In this document: piece by piece, positions 1-10,241 of the stretch | How the letters are laid out: every line of letters starts with the position of its first letter | How positions within the stretch are numbered: position 1 is the first letter of the stretch | Assembly: GCA_002221725.1 (NCBI GenBank) | Contig: NJFT01000211.1 | Location: 1-64,000, forward strand | Length of the DNA: 64,000 bases | Source: Scedosporium boydii | Taxonomy: Eukaryota > Ascomycota > Sordariomycetes > Microascales > Microascaceae | Reading direction: 5' to 3' | The notes under the pieces: model-generated | Told to the model about the DNA's origin: nothing | The model's database searches: none | What the model saw: the letters and a program-made list of their open reading frames with translations, nothing else | Program-made: the position numbers and the translations under genes

Positions 1-816
1 CCCGCCCCGTCTCGGTCTCCCCCCCCCCCTTAACGAACCAACATAATTGGCCAATTTAACAAAGCCTAAGTTGACTACCCCCTCCCCTCCCTTGCAGCTT
101 GTGTCCTGCCAGGCTGAACATTGAAACCTGGACGACGATCGTCGTGGACCTTCATCCCTTGCAGAGAGAAATAATTGGGGTGGGTGAATTAATCGATTTT
201 TTTTTCTTCATGGTAACAGTTTTTTTTCCTTGATGGGATGAAGTGGGAAGGGGTTTGATCTGAACGTTGCCCTTCCTTGGCTGGGGGGGAGGAGCGGGCA
301 GGTGGGGCACCTTCTTGGATTTGTGGGGGACCCTCATCGTTAATTTATCGTGGAGGAACTGGAGCCGACATGTCCAAAACGGCTTCTATCGGCCTGAATT
401 AATCACGAGAGACTGGGTAAGAAGAAGGAAAATGTATTTAAAGTATCAAATATTACTTGGCTCACAAGGGGTTAATCGGCAAGACACCGACTCGTGTCGA
501 CCTACACTCACTAACTTGCACAACTCAAATTACTTTGCCCAGATTTGAGGGTATATAAACTGTTCGTTTATTGACTTTTCTAAAACAAAAGTCGTCCCTC
601 GAACAGACTTTTTTTGATTTCGTGAAATTCGTCAAGTCATTGCATTACGTAGAGAAAAAATTCCCCTCAAATACCCTCCCTTGAGGTCCATGCTATACCA
701 TGCTAACCATGCTGAGCCAACTCCAGAGCCAGCTCAGTTTCGCCTCCTCCTCCCTCTTCAACTCCTTGGTATCATGACCGTAATAAAAAAAGCAAAAAAA
801 GGAAATGAATATCGTC
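1..816. other. Left edge, no gene supported
   Basis: No convincing coding region is seen here. The stretch holds T- and A-runs (for example near 198-206 and 221-228) and a few short open frames without family features. It includes the likely 3' untranslated region of the minus-strand MAT1-1-1 gene. The left flank gene of a Sordariomycete MAT locus (commonly SLA2) is not visible. Confidence 0.6.
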
Positions 817-990
817 CTAAGTCTTCTCGGGAAAAGTCTCATACTGAAAGTAATTATAGTTAGGATCCCAAATGGGACCACCGCTCGCGGAAACGGATTG
901 GGCATTGTCAGCCACGTTGGCCGCGTCGACCGCGTCGGCCCCGTTGCTATCCGTCGATGTGTTCTCGGCAGGGAGAGCCAAGGTCGACTC
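817..990 (-). other. Open in-frame extension after the MAT1-1-1 stop codon
   Basis: Directly after the TAG at 991-993 the MAT1-1-1 frame stays open for 57 codons and ends at TAG 817-819. The conceptual peptide begins ESTLALPAEN and ends YFQYETFPEKT. It includes PIWDPNYNY, which looks like protein rather than random translation, and GC-rich third positions continue through its first half. I could not find a GT-AG intron that removes the stop and keeps this frame. It may be a former C-terminus cut off by a nonsense mutation, a read-through tail, or part of an isoform made by splicing I did not resolve. Confidence 0.45.
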
Positions 991-2027
991 CTAGTCGACA
1001 AAAGCCTCCATGTTTTCCATCTGGATGTCCGTCGTAGCGGGGCTGAGAAGCGCGGCTTTCATACTCATGTTGTTATCTATACCGTTCGGAAAGAATTGGC
1101 CACCATTGAGAATCATATCCTGATTGTTCTTGGCCGAAGACACGACGTTGGGCGACATGATAGTATTGAGCTTGTTCGCAAGCTTCTCGATGAGTACGTC
1201 AGAGCACTGCGCCATGTATCCAGCCTGCGTGCACTGGACGAGGAGATCGAGCTCCGTCGCGGGGCTGGGCTGGTTCTCGATAGCCGTGATGAACGCCTGC
1301 GCAGTGTTCCGATCCTGCGTGATGTAGGCGTGTCCCGAGGCGTCGCGAGCCTGGACCCAACCGAGCGCATGGAGATACGACTCGGGAGGTACGATCAGCA
1401 TGATGGGGCAGGCAATCGCCAGGAAGTCGGCGACGTTGGCGTTGTCCTTGCCGACTTCGTCGCGTACGAAGGAGTACACCTTGGCGATGAGAGCCCATTT
1501 GTTGCGGAAGTGTTCACCGGCCCAGAGGACTGTGATGTACGAAGAGACTTCCTTCTGAGGGGACTTGAGGAAAATGGTCTTGTAGTAGCCTTGAATCAAA
1601 GTTTAAAATAATTAGACCATTTCAAAGTTTGACGTAGGAACGATAGGAGAATAAAACCCGGGAAGAAAAAAAAAAGACGAGAGAGAAACCAATCAAACTT
1701 ACTTCGAAAGGCGATAAAGGCATTCAAAGGCCTCTTCGCCTTCTCAACCTTCACCTCAGGCTCATCACCCGACGCACCCTCAGGACTCTGGCCAGAGCCA
1801 ACAGGCGAGGAAGAACCGAGAGTGCTGCCCGGCGAAGACCTGCCATTGACGACGGCGACAGGTCCTTGAAATTGAAAGGTTCCATCCTGGCCAGCAGGAT
1901 GTTGGGAGAGGAGAGCGGAAAGACCGCTGACGACGTTCTCGGGGAGGAGGTCGAGGATCTGCTGCGGGCTCAGCCCGGCGATGAATGCGAGGAGCTTCTC
2001 GTTCCTGTTCGAGTTCGCCATCGTCAT
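991..2027 (-). CDS. MAT1-1-1: MAT1-1-1 alpha-box mating-type transcription factor
   Basis: Master regulator of the MAT1-1 mating type, a nuclear DNA-binding protein with an alpha1 (MATalpha-HMG) box. Exon 1 is 1703-2027 and exon 2 is 991-1589. The intron (1590-1702, GTAAGT...CAAG) interrupts an AGC serine codon inside the alpha box, the conserved intron position of this family. The box starts at RPLNAFIAFRSYYKTIF and continues through VLWAGEHFRNKWALIAKVYS and ADFLAIACPIMLI. The start may be the ATG at 2027 or the one two codons later (MTMAN). The product is 307 aa up to a TAG at 991-993. The same frame then stays open for 57 codons to a TAG at 817-819 (separate feature), so the true C-terminus is uncertain. 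APN2 and COX13 downstream on the same strand confirm a MAT locus. Confidence 0.95.
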
Positions 2028-4702
2028 TGTTGCGGATGGGATTGGATGGGGGGATTATATGTTAAATTGTGCTTTTTGGGGGAAAAAATAAATGTGGTGG
2101 TGAATAGAAAAAAAAAAATATGAGAATAGGAGAGGGCGGTAGAGGCTTGGGGTGTGTATGGTGGTAGAATTTCTTTTCTCTCTATTTTTTTCTCGGGAAT
2201 CTGTTTTTTAAATTCACCCCCAGGGATTGGAATGGATTGATGTGAGAAGGGGGAAAAGTGAAGAAGAGAGTGTTGCTGGAATATTTTATATAGTCGAGGA
2301 GCATTGCGAACTGGAGGAAGTAAGGGACTGCAACTCGAGACGGCAACGCGGAAGGGGAAGGCGAAGGGGAGCTCGTGATGCAGATGAAGGATGGAGCAAA
2401 AGGAAGGTTCGAGGCGCTCGTTGGCTCCTTCCCAAGGGCAATTCGATTCGAATATTTACAGGCAGGAGCAAATGTTTCAAGGAAGGCTCGCTCGAGTCAC
2501 TCCTTCCACGAAATAACGATGCACAATGGCCCTTGCTCTAGCTTCGTCCATGCCAGAGATTATCGATGCCAGAAGTCTCTAGACTGTCCGACTAAGCAGA
2601 GAGATCAATGATAGATATGCATGCAAGTAATAAGAGGTTTCGGATGGCAGGCAGGCGGGCCGCGAGGTACGAGGAACCGGGAAATTGACTCACAGATAGA
2701 ACTCTGCCCAAGCCCAGAGTCAGACTGAGCAGACAATCACATACGATGACGGCAAAGTCACTCGCTGACACCACTCTCATGGGATATTCTGATATTCCTG
2801 TTATACACACATCTCTACCTCAGTTCAAGGGAGTCTTCTCTAGTTCTGGATCCCAGCCAGCCCCGGCCAGTATTCCCTGCCATCACCAGGTCTTTTCGTT
2901 TCCACGTGATGTACGTATGTACGCACGTACATGCTGCATGTAATGGTTAGCGGCATGCCGTGAAAACCGCCCTCCCACCGCCCTCGCCAACATTACTGCA
3001 ATCGTCGTTATTCCGTCCCGCCCAATCCGCTCACTCTGGGGCTTCATGTGCGATGTAAATGGAGCAAACATCTCCACAATCTCACCGAGAGATAGCTGAC
3101 TCTACAGGTTCTAGCATATCATGGCCAAGACGACACTAGACACGAAGTAAAGGTGAAGATGCCGTTCATGTCCGCAATCGGCGAACGGTTCGTGGTGTGA
3201 GGAGTAACGACTCTTCGGGCAGTCAGTGGGATACACATGGTGACTGGGTTAACTGGCCGTGACAAGCTAACTCAACCTCCCCCCTTGGAAATCGACTCAG
3301 AGAAAGTGAGGTGCCTTCAGAGTCATCAGGCATAGACAAATCACCAGCGGTTCGGGGAATCTGCAGGCGGATCGATGACAGGAAGGAAACGAATCAGTCC
3401 TGCGTTGTTGCCAGACTCATAGGGTACCACAACATCGGAGCATCAAGGCTCAGGTACCATCTCGAGTCAGGAGGAGGCATTGACTACCCACGTGGAGTTG
3501 TTTCTAACGCCGAGCTCGTGAATGATTGATTGTCAACAGGCAATTGAAATGACTGGCGGTTCAGATTACCCTATTTTCAGATCTTATTCTGAAGCTAAGT
3601 ATGGATTGGGCTACATGCCATCTCAATGGCTGAGAGTACAATGTAAACCTCTGTGAATATTGGAGCTAGGAAGATGGCGAAGAATCTCCACATCTTTTCC
3701 CTGCTGAGCTGAATATCGTCGCTACTGAGCTCAACCAAGGTACTCGTTTGACTGATCGGAAGGAACCAGCGCGGATATTCCACTTGAAATTTTTCTCTTC
3801 GGACTAGCACCGCTCAGTGTGGAAAGTGTGTGTGGGGAGGCACAGATGCAGACTACATGTACCATAAATCTTCACGGGGCGGTATCAAAATCCGTTACAG
3901 GGCTGAGCCCAGGCCGCCATTCCCTTTTCCCTCCACCAATGGCAACCCCCACCCGCCCGATCAGAATCAGAGAGTTCCACACTTTCGAGACAAGAAGGGT
4001 TCCCGGAGCTATCAGAGACGGTGCGTCGCCATGTTGGGCTTCAGCTACCAGGCCAGCGCCGACTCAATTGTCCGCCGTCGGATTCGTCTCTTACAACTCA
4101 AGATTGTGGGCTTCTTGTCCCCCACCCGACGCTCTCGACCATTGCGACAAACACTGCTCACCCTTCCGCCCCCTCGGTAGTATAGCGTCATGCGTAATTG
4201 ACCAGCCCTGGAGAGGTTCCCGGGTCATAGCACGTCACAGGGCCGAGGCGAGACAAGTGACAGGGTTTGTCGGCGATGTGCTGGGCAAGACGACAGCCAG
4301 CCACGGCGAAGAACGCGGACGAGTGAGATACCAAGAAGTTTAAGGTAGGCAGATGGCGCTAATCCTGGAGCCCTAACGGTTGACAGTGGGGGGATAAAAT
4401 CATTGGATCGCGCCTATTGTCTGGAGCGGAAGAAAAAAAGGATCGACAGGACCCGCAAACGCCCGAGCTTCGAGAGGAGCATGAGTGGTGAATAAAGAAC
4501 AGAAAACAATCACTAGTCCATGCAATCATCCAGCTCTAACCGTTTGCGATGGCATTATCCAATATTAGTACATGTGGTCTCTGCAAGGCGGAGGGGAAAA
4601 TAAGATAGGAAGAAGAGGAAGATGCAAGCAAGGGAGAGAGGAGAAAAAAAGACAAATCAAGCTGCCATGGGCGCGTAAAAGACATCGACTCTCCTTATCA
4701 CG
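2028..4702. other. Gene-poor MAT-proximal spacer
   Basis: This 2.7 kb includes the MAT1-1-1 promoter. I see no convincing exon of MAT1-1-2 or MAT1-1-3 (no HMG-box pattern) on either strand. A self-complementary patch rich in GTACGT/ACGTAC lies near 2908-2932. The remaining short frames show no family motifs. Confidence 0.5.
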
Positions 4703-4774
4703 GCATCTCTCCTTCTCATAGCGTCTCTCCTTCTCATAGCGTCTCTCCTTCTCATAGCGTCTCTCCTTTTCATA
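4703..4774. repeat. 18-bp tandem repeat, four copies
   Basis: Four consecutive 18-bp units of the form GCGTCTCTCCTTCTCATA occupy 4703-4720, 4721-4738, 4739-4756 and 4757-4774. There is one substitution in the first unit (GCA for GCG) and one in the last (TTT for TTC). The array ends 28 bp before the ATG at 4803, so it lies in the 5' leader or core promoter of the downstream gene. The unit is a CT-rich tract on the coding strand. Confidence 0.95.
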
Positions 4775-4802
4775 GCGTTAAGCCATCTTAAGCGACTCGA
4801 AA

Positions 4803-6675
4803 ATGAATCTTCCTCTTCACCAAAGGGATATTTGCGCCCTAGCGTATACAGCCTGGGTTGACGCCTGGCTTTCGAATGCCACCGAAGATGGCGACTCGGA
4901 CAATCAGAAAACCAGCTTGACTTTAGAGGAGCTGGGAGAGCTATTCCGGGGTCCAAATATCGTGAGGCTCCTGGATCACGAAGTCCTCCAAAACGCAGTT
5001 CGATCCTTCAAGCGGCTCCACGCCAATGGACAAGTCCTCCTCGGCGGATCTAAAGCACCATCCTGCGACGTGACAGATATTCTCTCTCAGAGCTTCAATC
5101 CCGTCACATCTTGCACCTGCAACGGCCTCTTTCCCGTCCCAGAACACACGACAGTTGTAAATATCCTCGAGAGGGTAGACTGCCAGTCCGTACGAAACAC
5201 ATTGGACCCAATGGATCAGGTCCTAGGCAAGTTCGATGAATGGTCTTCGGGCGACCACTGCGACAATCTCTTCTCGGCAGAGAACATGCGCGTCGCAGTA
5301 AGCGACCTGCTCCTCGCCAACGCCGGCATGCTACCTCCTGCAGACACCTGCCAAGGCGCCGGCACCATGGCCGACATCCCCGTTGTCTTGGCTCCCGATC
5401 GACGACTTCACGCCCAGAACGACACCGCATCTGCCCTGCGCAAAGAGCTCTACCCTACCGCAGAGGGTCTTAAAATGTGCGCGGACGCCAAGTACTACTT
5501 CGCCACAGCCTGTGGCTCCGGATGGTACGACGAGGGTATTCTGCGAGCCGTCGCCGACTTGGGAAATGATATCCTGATCGGAGACTACAGCGCCGCCGCC
5601 GATGGCCCCATGCTCAAACTCCTCCAACAAGTCGGCGCAGCCGCATACGCTTTCCTCAAGCTCTGCGCAATCGCGCGGTCGGCGACAGAATGGCACCTCC
5701 GACTCCTCGTGGGAATGACGGTCCAGTTCCGCGTGCTAAGCTACTACGCAGACCACGCCCGCGCCCGACTTCCCGATGGCGTTCACGGGAGTCACATGAC
5801 GAGCTTGATTGCTCAACGCCACATTGACATCGCTATTAGCCACGGCATCGTGCCAGCCTCTCTGGCGACGGGGCTCGAGATTGGTGAGGGGGAGTACATG
5901 CGCCTTGCGGAGGTATGCACTCTCATCAACGACATTGTTGATTTCCGGAGCGATACGTTGCGGAAGCAGCGCGAAAATGTCGTGCTGCGCGGCGTCAGGG
6001 GCAACTTTTGCAAATATCTCGACTCCCTCATTGGCAGGGTCGTAGAGACTCCTGTCTGAAAGTAATACTTAGGAAAGGTGGTCTAGAAATATACTTTGCG
6101 CGTACCGAGGTACATATTTCGCCTGTACATCTTTCGCTCAGAGGAGTCGGCGAGTCCCTTGAAAAAAAGGAAAGAAATAAAACTGAAAAGGGAGGGACCG
6201 GAAGGGGGAGGGTTTAGGGGGATGAATTTGATATCTCACCATGCAAACTCGGTCCTCAGTCGAGCTCATACGCTCTAATCCTCTGTGCGCTCGAGTCATC
6301 ATGGCCTTTTGTAACTGGGCCGTCTTGGCTTCGCACCACAAGCTGTATGAACTTCTCACAGGCGCCCGGGAGGTCGGGACCTACCCCAAATGCGAATACT
6401 CTTCAGAGAAGGGCCAAGGTTCCTACCAAGAATTGCTGGCCGCGCTGTCGAACTACGGGACCTTGGCTTCGACCGATATCCAGCCTTCGGTTTGGAAGAA
6501 GCGGATTGATATGGACGAGACGTACTCAGTCGTCAGGACTCAGGGGAAGGAGCATGATGCCTGGCTGGCTGACATGACGCGTAGCTTGCTTGATCCGACC
6601 GTTCTTCGGAGGATTGCGGATGTGGTGCATTTTGAGTGGGCTGGACAGACGGGAGACAAGGAATATTGTCCGTAG
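4803..6675 (+). CDS. Isoprenoid/terpene synthase-like protein, exon structure uncertain
   Basis: The first open segment (4803-6059, 418 codons to TGA) ends with a conserved-looking block: CTLINDIVDFRSDTLRKQRE followed by NVVLRGVRGNFCKYLD. The NDxxDxxxD arrangement resembles the class I terpene synthase NSE/DTE metal-binding motif, with D in place of S/T. No clear aspartate-rich DDxxD was found. A second open segment in another frame (to 6675) reads FCNWAVLASHHKLYEL ... RRIADVVHFEWAG ... EYCP. From memory of fungal homologues this continues the same protein. A stop at 6229-6231 limits the acceptor to 6259 or 6264. Every GT near the end of exon 1 (6039, 6042, 6054) is phase 0 and fits only the unusual GAG acceptor at 6264. 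The gene may therefore use an odd intron or be frameshifted. The assignment rests on motif likeness only. Confidence 0.5.
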
Positions 6676-7067
6676 ACAAGTAACGAATGATCAGTGTGTA
6701 TATGTTTGTCGGTTTGTTTTGAGTTGCTTCATATCTGTTTTAGAGGGAAAGGCGTTGAAATCTCATGGCAGAATAAGAATAGATACGAAATATAAACTGG
6801 ATGACGGTTGCTCATCATAGCAGCATATAAGTCAAGTAAACTTTCAGCAGTCTTAAACTTGCCCGCCGTCCGCTCCTCCGTGGCTCGGACCCCTGCGGGA
6901 GTCCTCGCTCACCTTCACCACGGGAGATCAACACCCACAAGATCATGAGCTCGAACATACGAAAAATAAATAGAGCTGTTAAAGAGAAGTCAAGTAGAAC
7001 CGGGTTGAAGAAGTAAAGAAAGGGGGAAAGGGGGCGAAAAGAAACCTGAAACTGAAAACGAAGAAGG
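6676..7067. other. Spacer between synthase-like gene and APN2
   Basis: The genes converge across this spacer, so it should contain two 3' untranslated regions. It is purine-rich from about 6960 to 7080. No coding feature is seen. Confidence 0.5.
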
Positions 7068-7193
7068 AAAAAAAAAAAAAGGCGAAAAGCTCGCTCGCAG
7101 GTTGCTCTCAGGATCGAATCCCGGTTGCTTCCCACGAGCTACGAAAATTGCAATTTTCTAACCTTCTGAGCGCTCCAATTGACCACTTGGCCA
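7068..7193 (-). other. tRNA-like element with A box, B box and T-run
   Basis: On the minus strand, TGGCCAAGTGG at 7193-7183 matches the pol III A-box pattern (TRGYNNARNNGG). About 60 nt later GGATTCGATCC at 7121-7111 is one insertion away from the B box. A run of 13 T follows at 7080-7068, suitable as a pol III terminator. Between the boxes lies a perfect 16-bp palindrome, GAAAATTGCAATTTTC (7143-7158). I could not fold a proper acceptor stem, and the T loop is offset by one base, so this is not a standard tRNA. It could be a tRNA-derived SINE head, a tRNA pseudogene or chance. Confidence 0.3.
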
Positions 7194-7395
7194 TTTGGTC
7201 GCAATGTCGCCACTGCTTGAGCTGCTCGGCTAGAAGTTCTTTCCATGGGCTCGTATATAAAGTTATCACGTCGTCGACGTGGAAGTACTGGCGGAAGGAG
7301 CCTCGGGGTGCTCTCAGAAAAGGCACCTTCCACGTAGAAATACGGATGCTTGACAGGTAGATTCCATTAAAAAAGTGCCTATTCGTACCAACTTG

Positions 7396-9591
7396 CTACG
7401 CTCGAGATTCCTTCCAATCGCTGCTCCATATAAAAGTTCCACATCTCCATTGCGTGCCCTTTTCCTTTTCCCCGGACGGACCCAGCGGCCGGGGACAGAT
7501 GAAAAACGATCGACCTACGATAAAACTGTGGTTAGCTTGAGAAGATCGCGGCGGGAAGTAAAGGAGTCGTGAAAGGCGGCAAGCAAAATGACCCAAGAGC
7601 AACCTACCACAATTAACTCCAGGCTTCTTAGTGACGAGGCTGATGCAGTTTTCCCCATGCTCACACTTGGGAAGAACCCTCTTCCCCAAAAGTTTCGACC
7701 AAGACTCCTTGTTCTCAATAGGATCAAAGACCCTATCGGACTCCCTCTTCTCGTCGGAAGACGTATCGTTGTTACTCTCCGAGGGTGTCGATGCCACGGG
7801 AGTCTGCGCTTGTGTGCTAGGTCCAGAGTTGAAACCACCGCCGGCGTCTTCTGTATCGGTACTAAGAGTACTCGTGCTTGCAGTCGGCGGGGCCGGTTTC
7901 GAATTGCCTGGAGTGGATTTCGGTCGGAAAAATGCCTTGAGGGTGCTCTGCCCCGAATTGGTCTTCGGCGTTGACGCGCCCGCTGGCGTCTGTCCCTGCT
8001 TCGGCCGCTTGCTTGCCCGCGCCAAGGACTTGACTGGTGATGTTGCTGCGGGCCGCTTCGCAGGTGACCTTTCTGTCGGCCCGGAAGTTGAGCTGGCCTG
8101 GGAACTCGGTTTTTGCGGACTGTCATATCCCGTCGGTTTTGATGGCGGGGGCATTCCCATTGAAGTTGTATCATTGTTATCACCGGTATCGTCTTGAAAG
8201 GTCCCTGATGTGCTGCCCGTGTCCTCGGTGGTAAGAGCGGTGGGAGGTGTAGCCTTGGCGGGTTGTGCCTTCTTCATAAACATGTCCTTAATACTCCTCC
8301 GCCGGTCGAATTCAGGTATTAGTTTCGCCGACAACGGCAAGAGGTCCTTGTTGGACCATTCTCTTAGCCTCTGCCCGTCTCGAAACATGCCGTCTGGGTT
8401 CATGAAATCGAGAATATGGGCTTTCTCCCCGTTCAGAGTCCCCACCGTATCGGAAATAATCCCGAATACGGGACAGTGATCCGACCCCATCAAACCTTCT
8501 TGGATGTTCGCATCAATAAACCACTCCTTGATGCCGTTGCTGCACAGGATATAGTCAATACGGCTCCCAAAGTTGGCCGGGCGGGTATTCTTCTTGGTAT
8601 CCCAGCACGTAAACATGCCCTCCCTGTCCTTGTGGAACACTCGGCACAAGTCCCACAGAACAGGATCCTTATCCTCATCTCGCTCGCCAAAGACATGTCC
8701 TTCGTAGAGCAGCTGGTTAAATAGCCTCCGGGAAGGAGAAGAGAAGAAATCCGCAGCCGATAAGCCTTCCTTCCGCAAACGCTCGGCAAGGTTGCAAGTG
8801 TCCTTTTCGGAACTTATCACGTTCAAATCGCCCGTGAGAATCACCTGCTTTCCTTCGGCGACTAGGTTCCTGATCCTCGCATCGAGGGCTTCAAGGAACG
8901 AGATGCGGAAGTCGTCGCGGCTCTCGTCTCGATTCGCGGGGCTATAGACTCCAAGGAGGACAAACGCCGGGAATTCAAGAATTACGCAGCGTCCCTCGGA
9001 ATCCAGAGTCATCTCGTCGACGACATTGGAGAGCTGGCTAGGCCTTGGATAGCCTCCTATTTGTTCGGATGGGGGGAGATCCCTGTAACAGGCTGAAGAG
9101 TTGGGGCGGGTGAGGACGCCCATGATTCCTTCTTCGGCACGGATTGGGCAACATTTCGAGGTTCGCGTGTATATGGCAACCCCAGCATATCCTGCAACAG
9201 GAGTCAGTTATCTCAGTGAACGTAAAATTAGAAATTGAAAATAGCGAACCTTTCTTGTGCTTTGGGAGACTAAAGTGGACATCCCATCCCGGAACGAGCA
9301 CCATGTCATCTCGAAGGTCCTTTCGTTGAATCTTGGTCTCCTGCATAACCACAATATCGGCCTCGAGTATATCGAACATGGCCTCCACTCCCAGTTAGCT
9401 CATTCTTTCTCAAAATAGGACAGTCTAGAATCGAACTCACCTCAAAGGTACGTGTTTGGCACCATGGTTGATATGAAAATGGATTCCTTATGCCGTTCAC
9501 TAAATCAGCCACAAATGTTAGCTCGGAGATACGCAACTGAACGCTCGAAGAATAGACACTAACCATTCCAGGTCGTTATTCGAAGAGGCAT
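7396..9591 (-). CDS. APN2: DNA-(apurinic/apyrimidinic site) lyase 2 (APN2)
   Basis: Class II AP endonuclease of base excision repair, exonuclease III (EEP) fold, nuclear; the classic MAT-locus flank gene. Five exons: 9564-9591, 9441-9499, 9250-9382, 7608-9191 and 7396-7514, giving 640 aa. The N-terminus reads MPLRITTWNVNGIRNPF; the catalytic glutamate is in VVMQETKIQRKDL. Further catalytic blocks are VYSPAN, ILTGDLNV, SRIDYIL and the terminal GSDHCPVFG. A low-complexity Ser/Pro/Thr linker and a PCNA-binding-like QSTLKAFFRPK follow. A GRF zinc finger closes the protein; its CGR is split by the last intron (7515-7607), which keeps frame and could be mistaken for coding. The first exon is only 28 nt. 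Confidence 0.95.
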
Positions 9592-10241
9592 CTTGGCGTC
9601 GATGTTTATTCCAGGCCTTGGCGCATACCTATCCTCTACGGCCAGGGGAGGTCATTAAACAGTAGAGGTGAAGGAGGCCGCCAATGCATCCAACAATGCA
9701 CCAAAAGTGAGTCCCTGTCAACTAATAGTATCATCCAGTTCCTAGTTCCATGCACAAAGATAATTACGGCCCCTTTCCCCCTTCTTTTTGGAGACCACAG
9801 CAAGATCCAGACTACGGGGATAGATCACTTGAGAAAGCCTAGACCTTGCTCAATAACCTTCAAGGACGCCAGGGGCGAAATTCGATTGAATGGTAAGAAA
9901 GACAAAGGCGGCCGAGCACAAGATATTTTAGGAACGATTTTGGGAGTGGATACGGAGCGGCCCGAATAGTGTGGCTATTTCCGACAAGCGCAGCGAGCTG
10001 TGGTCGTTGAATTTGTGACGTCGTTCCAATTGCCACACGCGCTCTCACGCGGGTGAAATGGACATGAGGAGGCGGAGGAGTTTGAGGAGCCCTCGCGAGA
10101 TCACGTGAAGCTACAGCACTCTTCCTCATCACGACACTCACTTCCCTGTTGCACAAAACCGCGTCTTCCGGACATGACATGGGGATAAATAAAACATCCA
10201 CTCCCTGAACTAATTCGATTTGGTCTATCTCGTAGCTTCCG
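9592..10241. other. Divergent promoter region of APN2 and the kinase-like gene
   Basis: These 650 bp lie between two divergently transcribed starts and should hold both promoters. No coding feature is supported. A near TATA-like stretch (GGGGATAAATAAAACA) lies about 50 bp before the start of the plus-strand gene. Confidence 0.5.

Noticed and set aside
805..1611. Long plus-strand open frame of 268 codons
   Set aside because: It is the antisense shadow of MAT1-1-1 exon 2, which has clear alpha-box homology on the other strand.
3819..4343. 174-codon plus-strand frame near the synthase-like gene
   Set aside because: No recognisable domain; overlapping frames of similar length and Arg/Pro/Ser-rich translation suggest chance.
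2028..4800. Search for MAT1-1-2, MAT1-1-3 or MAT1-2-1 exons
   Set aside because: No HMG-box-like or other MAT-like segment could be read in any frame, though short exons could have been missed by eye.
4657..4956. Minus-strand open frame with repeated RRRDAM units
   Set aside because: The peptide repeat only reflects the 18-bp tandem DNA array, and the rest overlaps the synthase-like exon in antisense.
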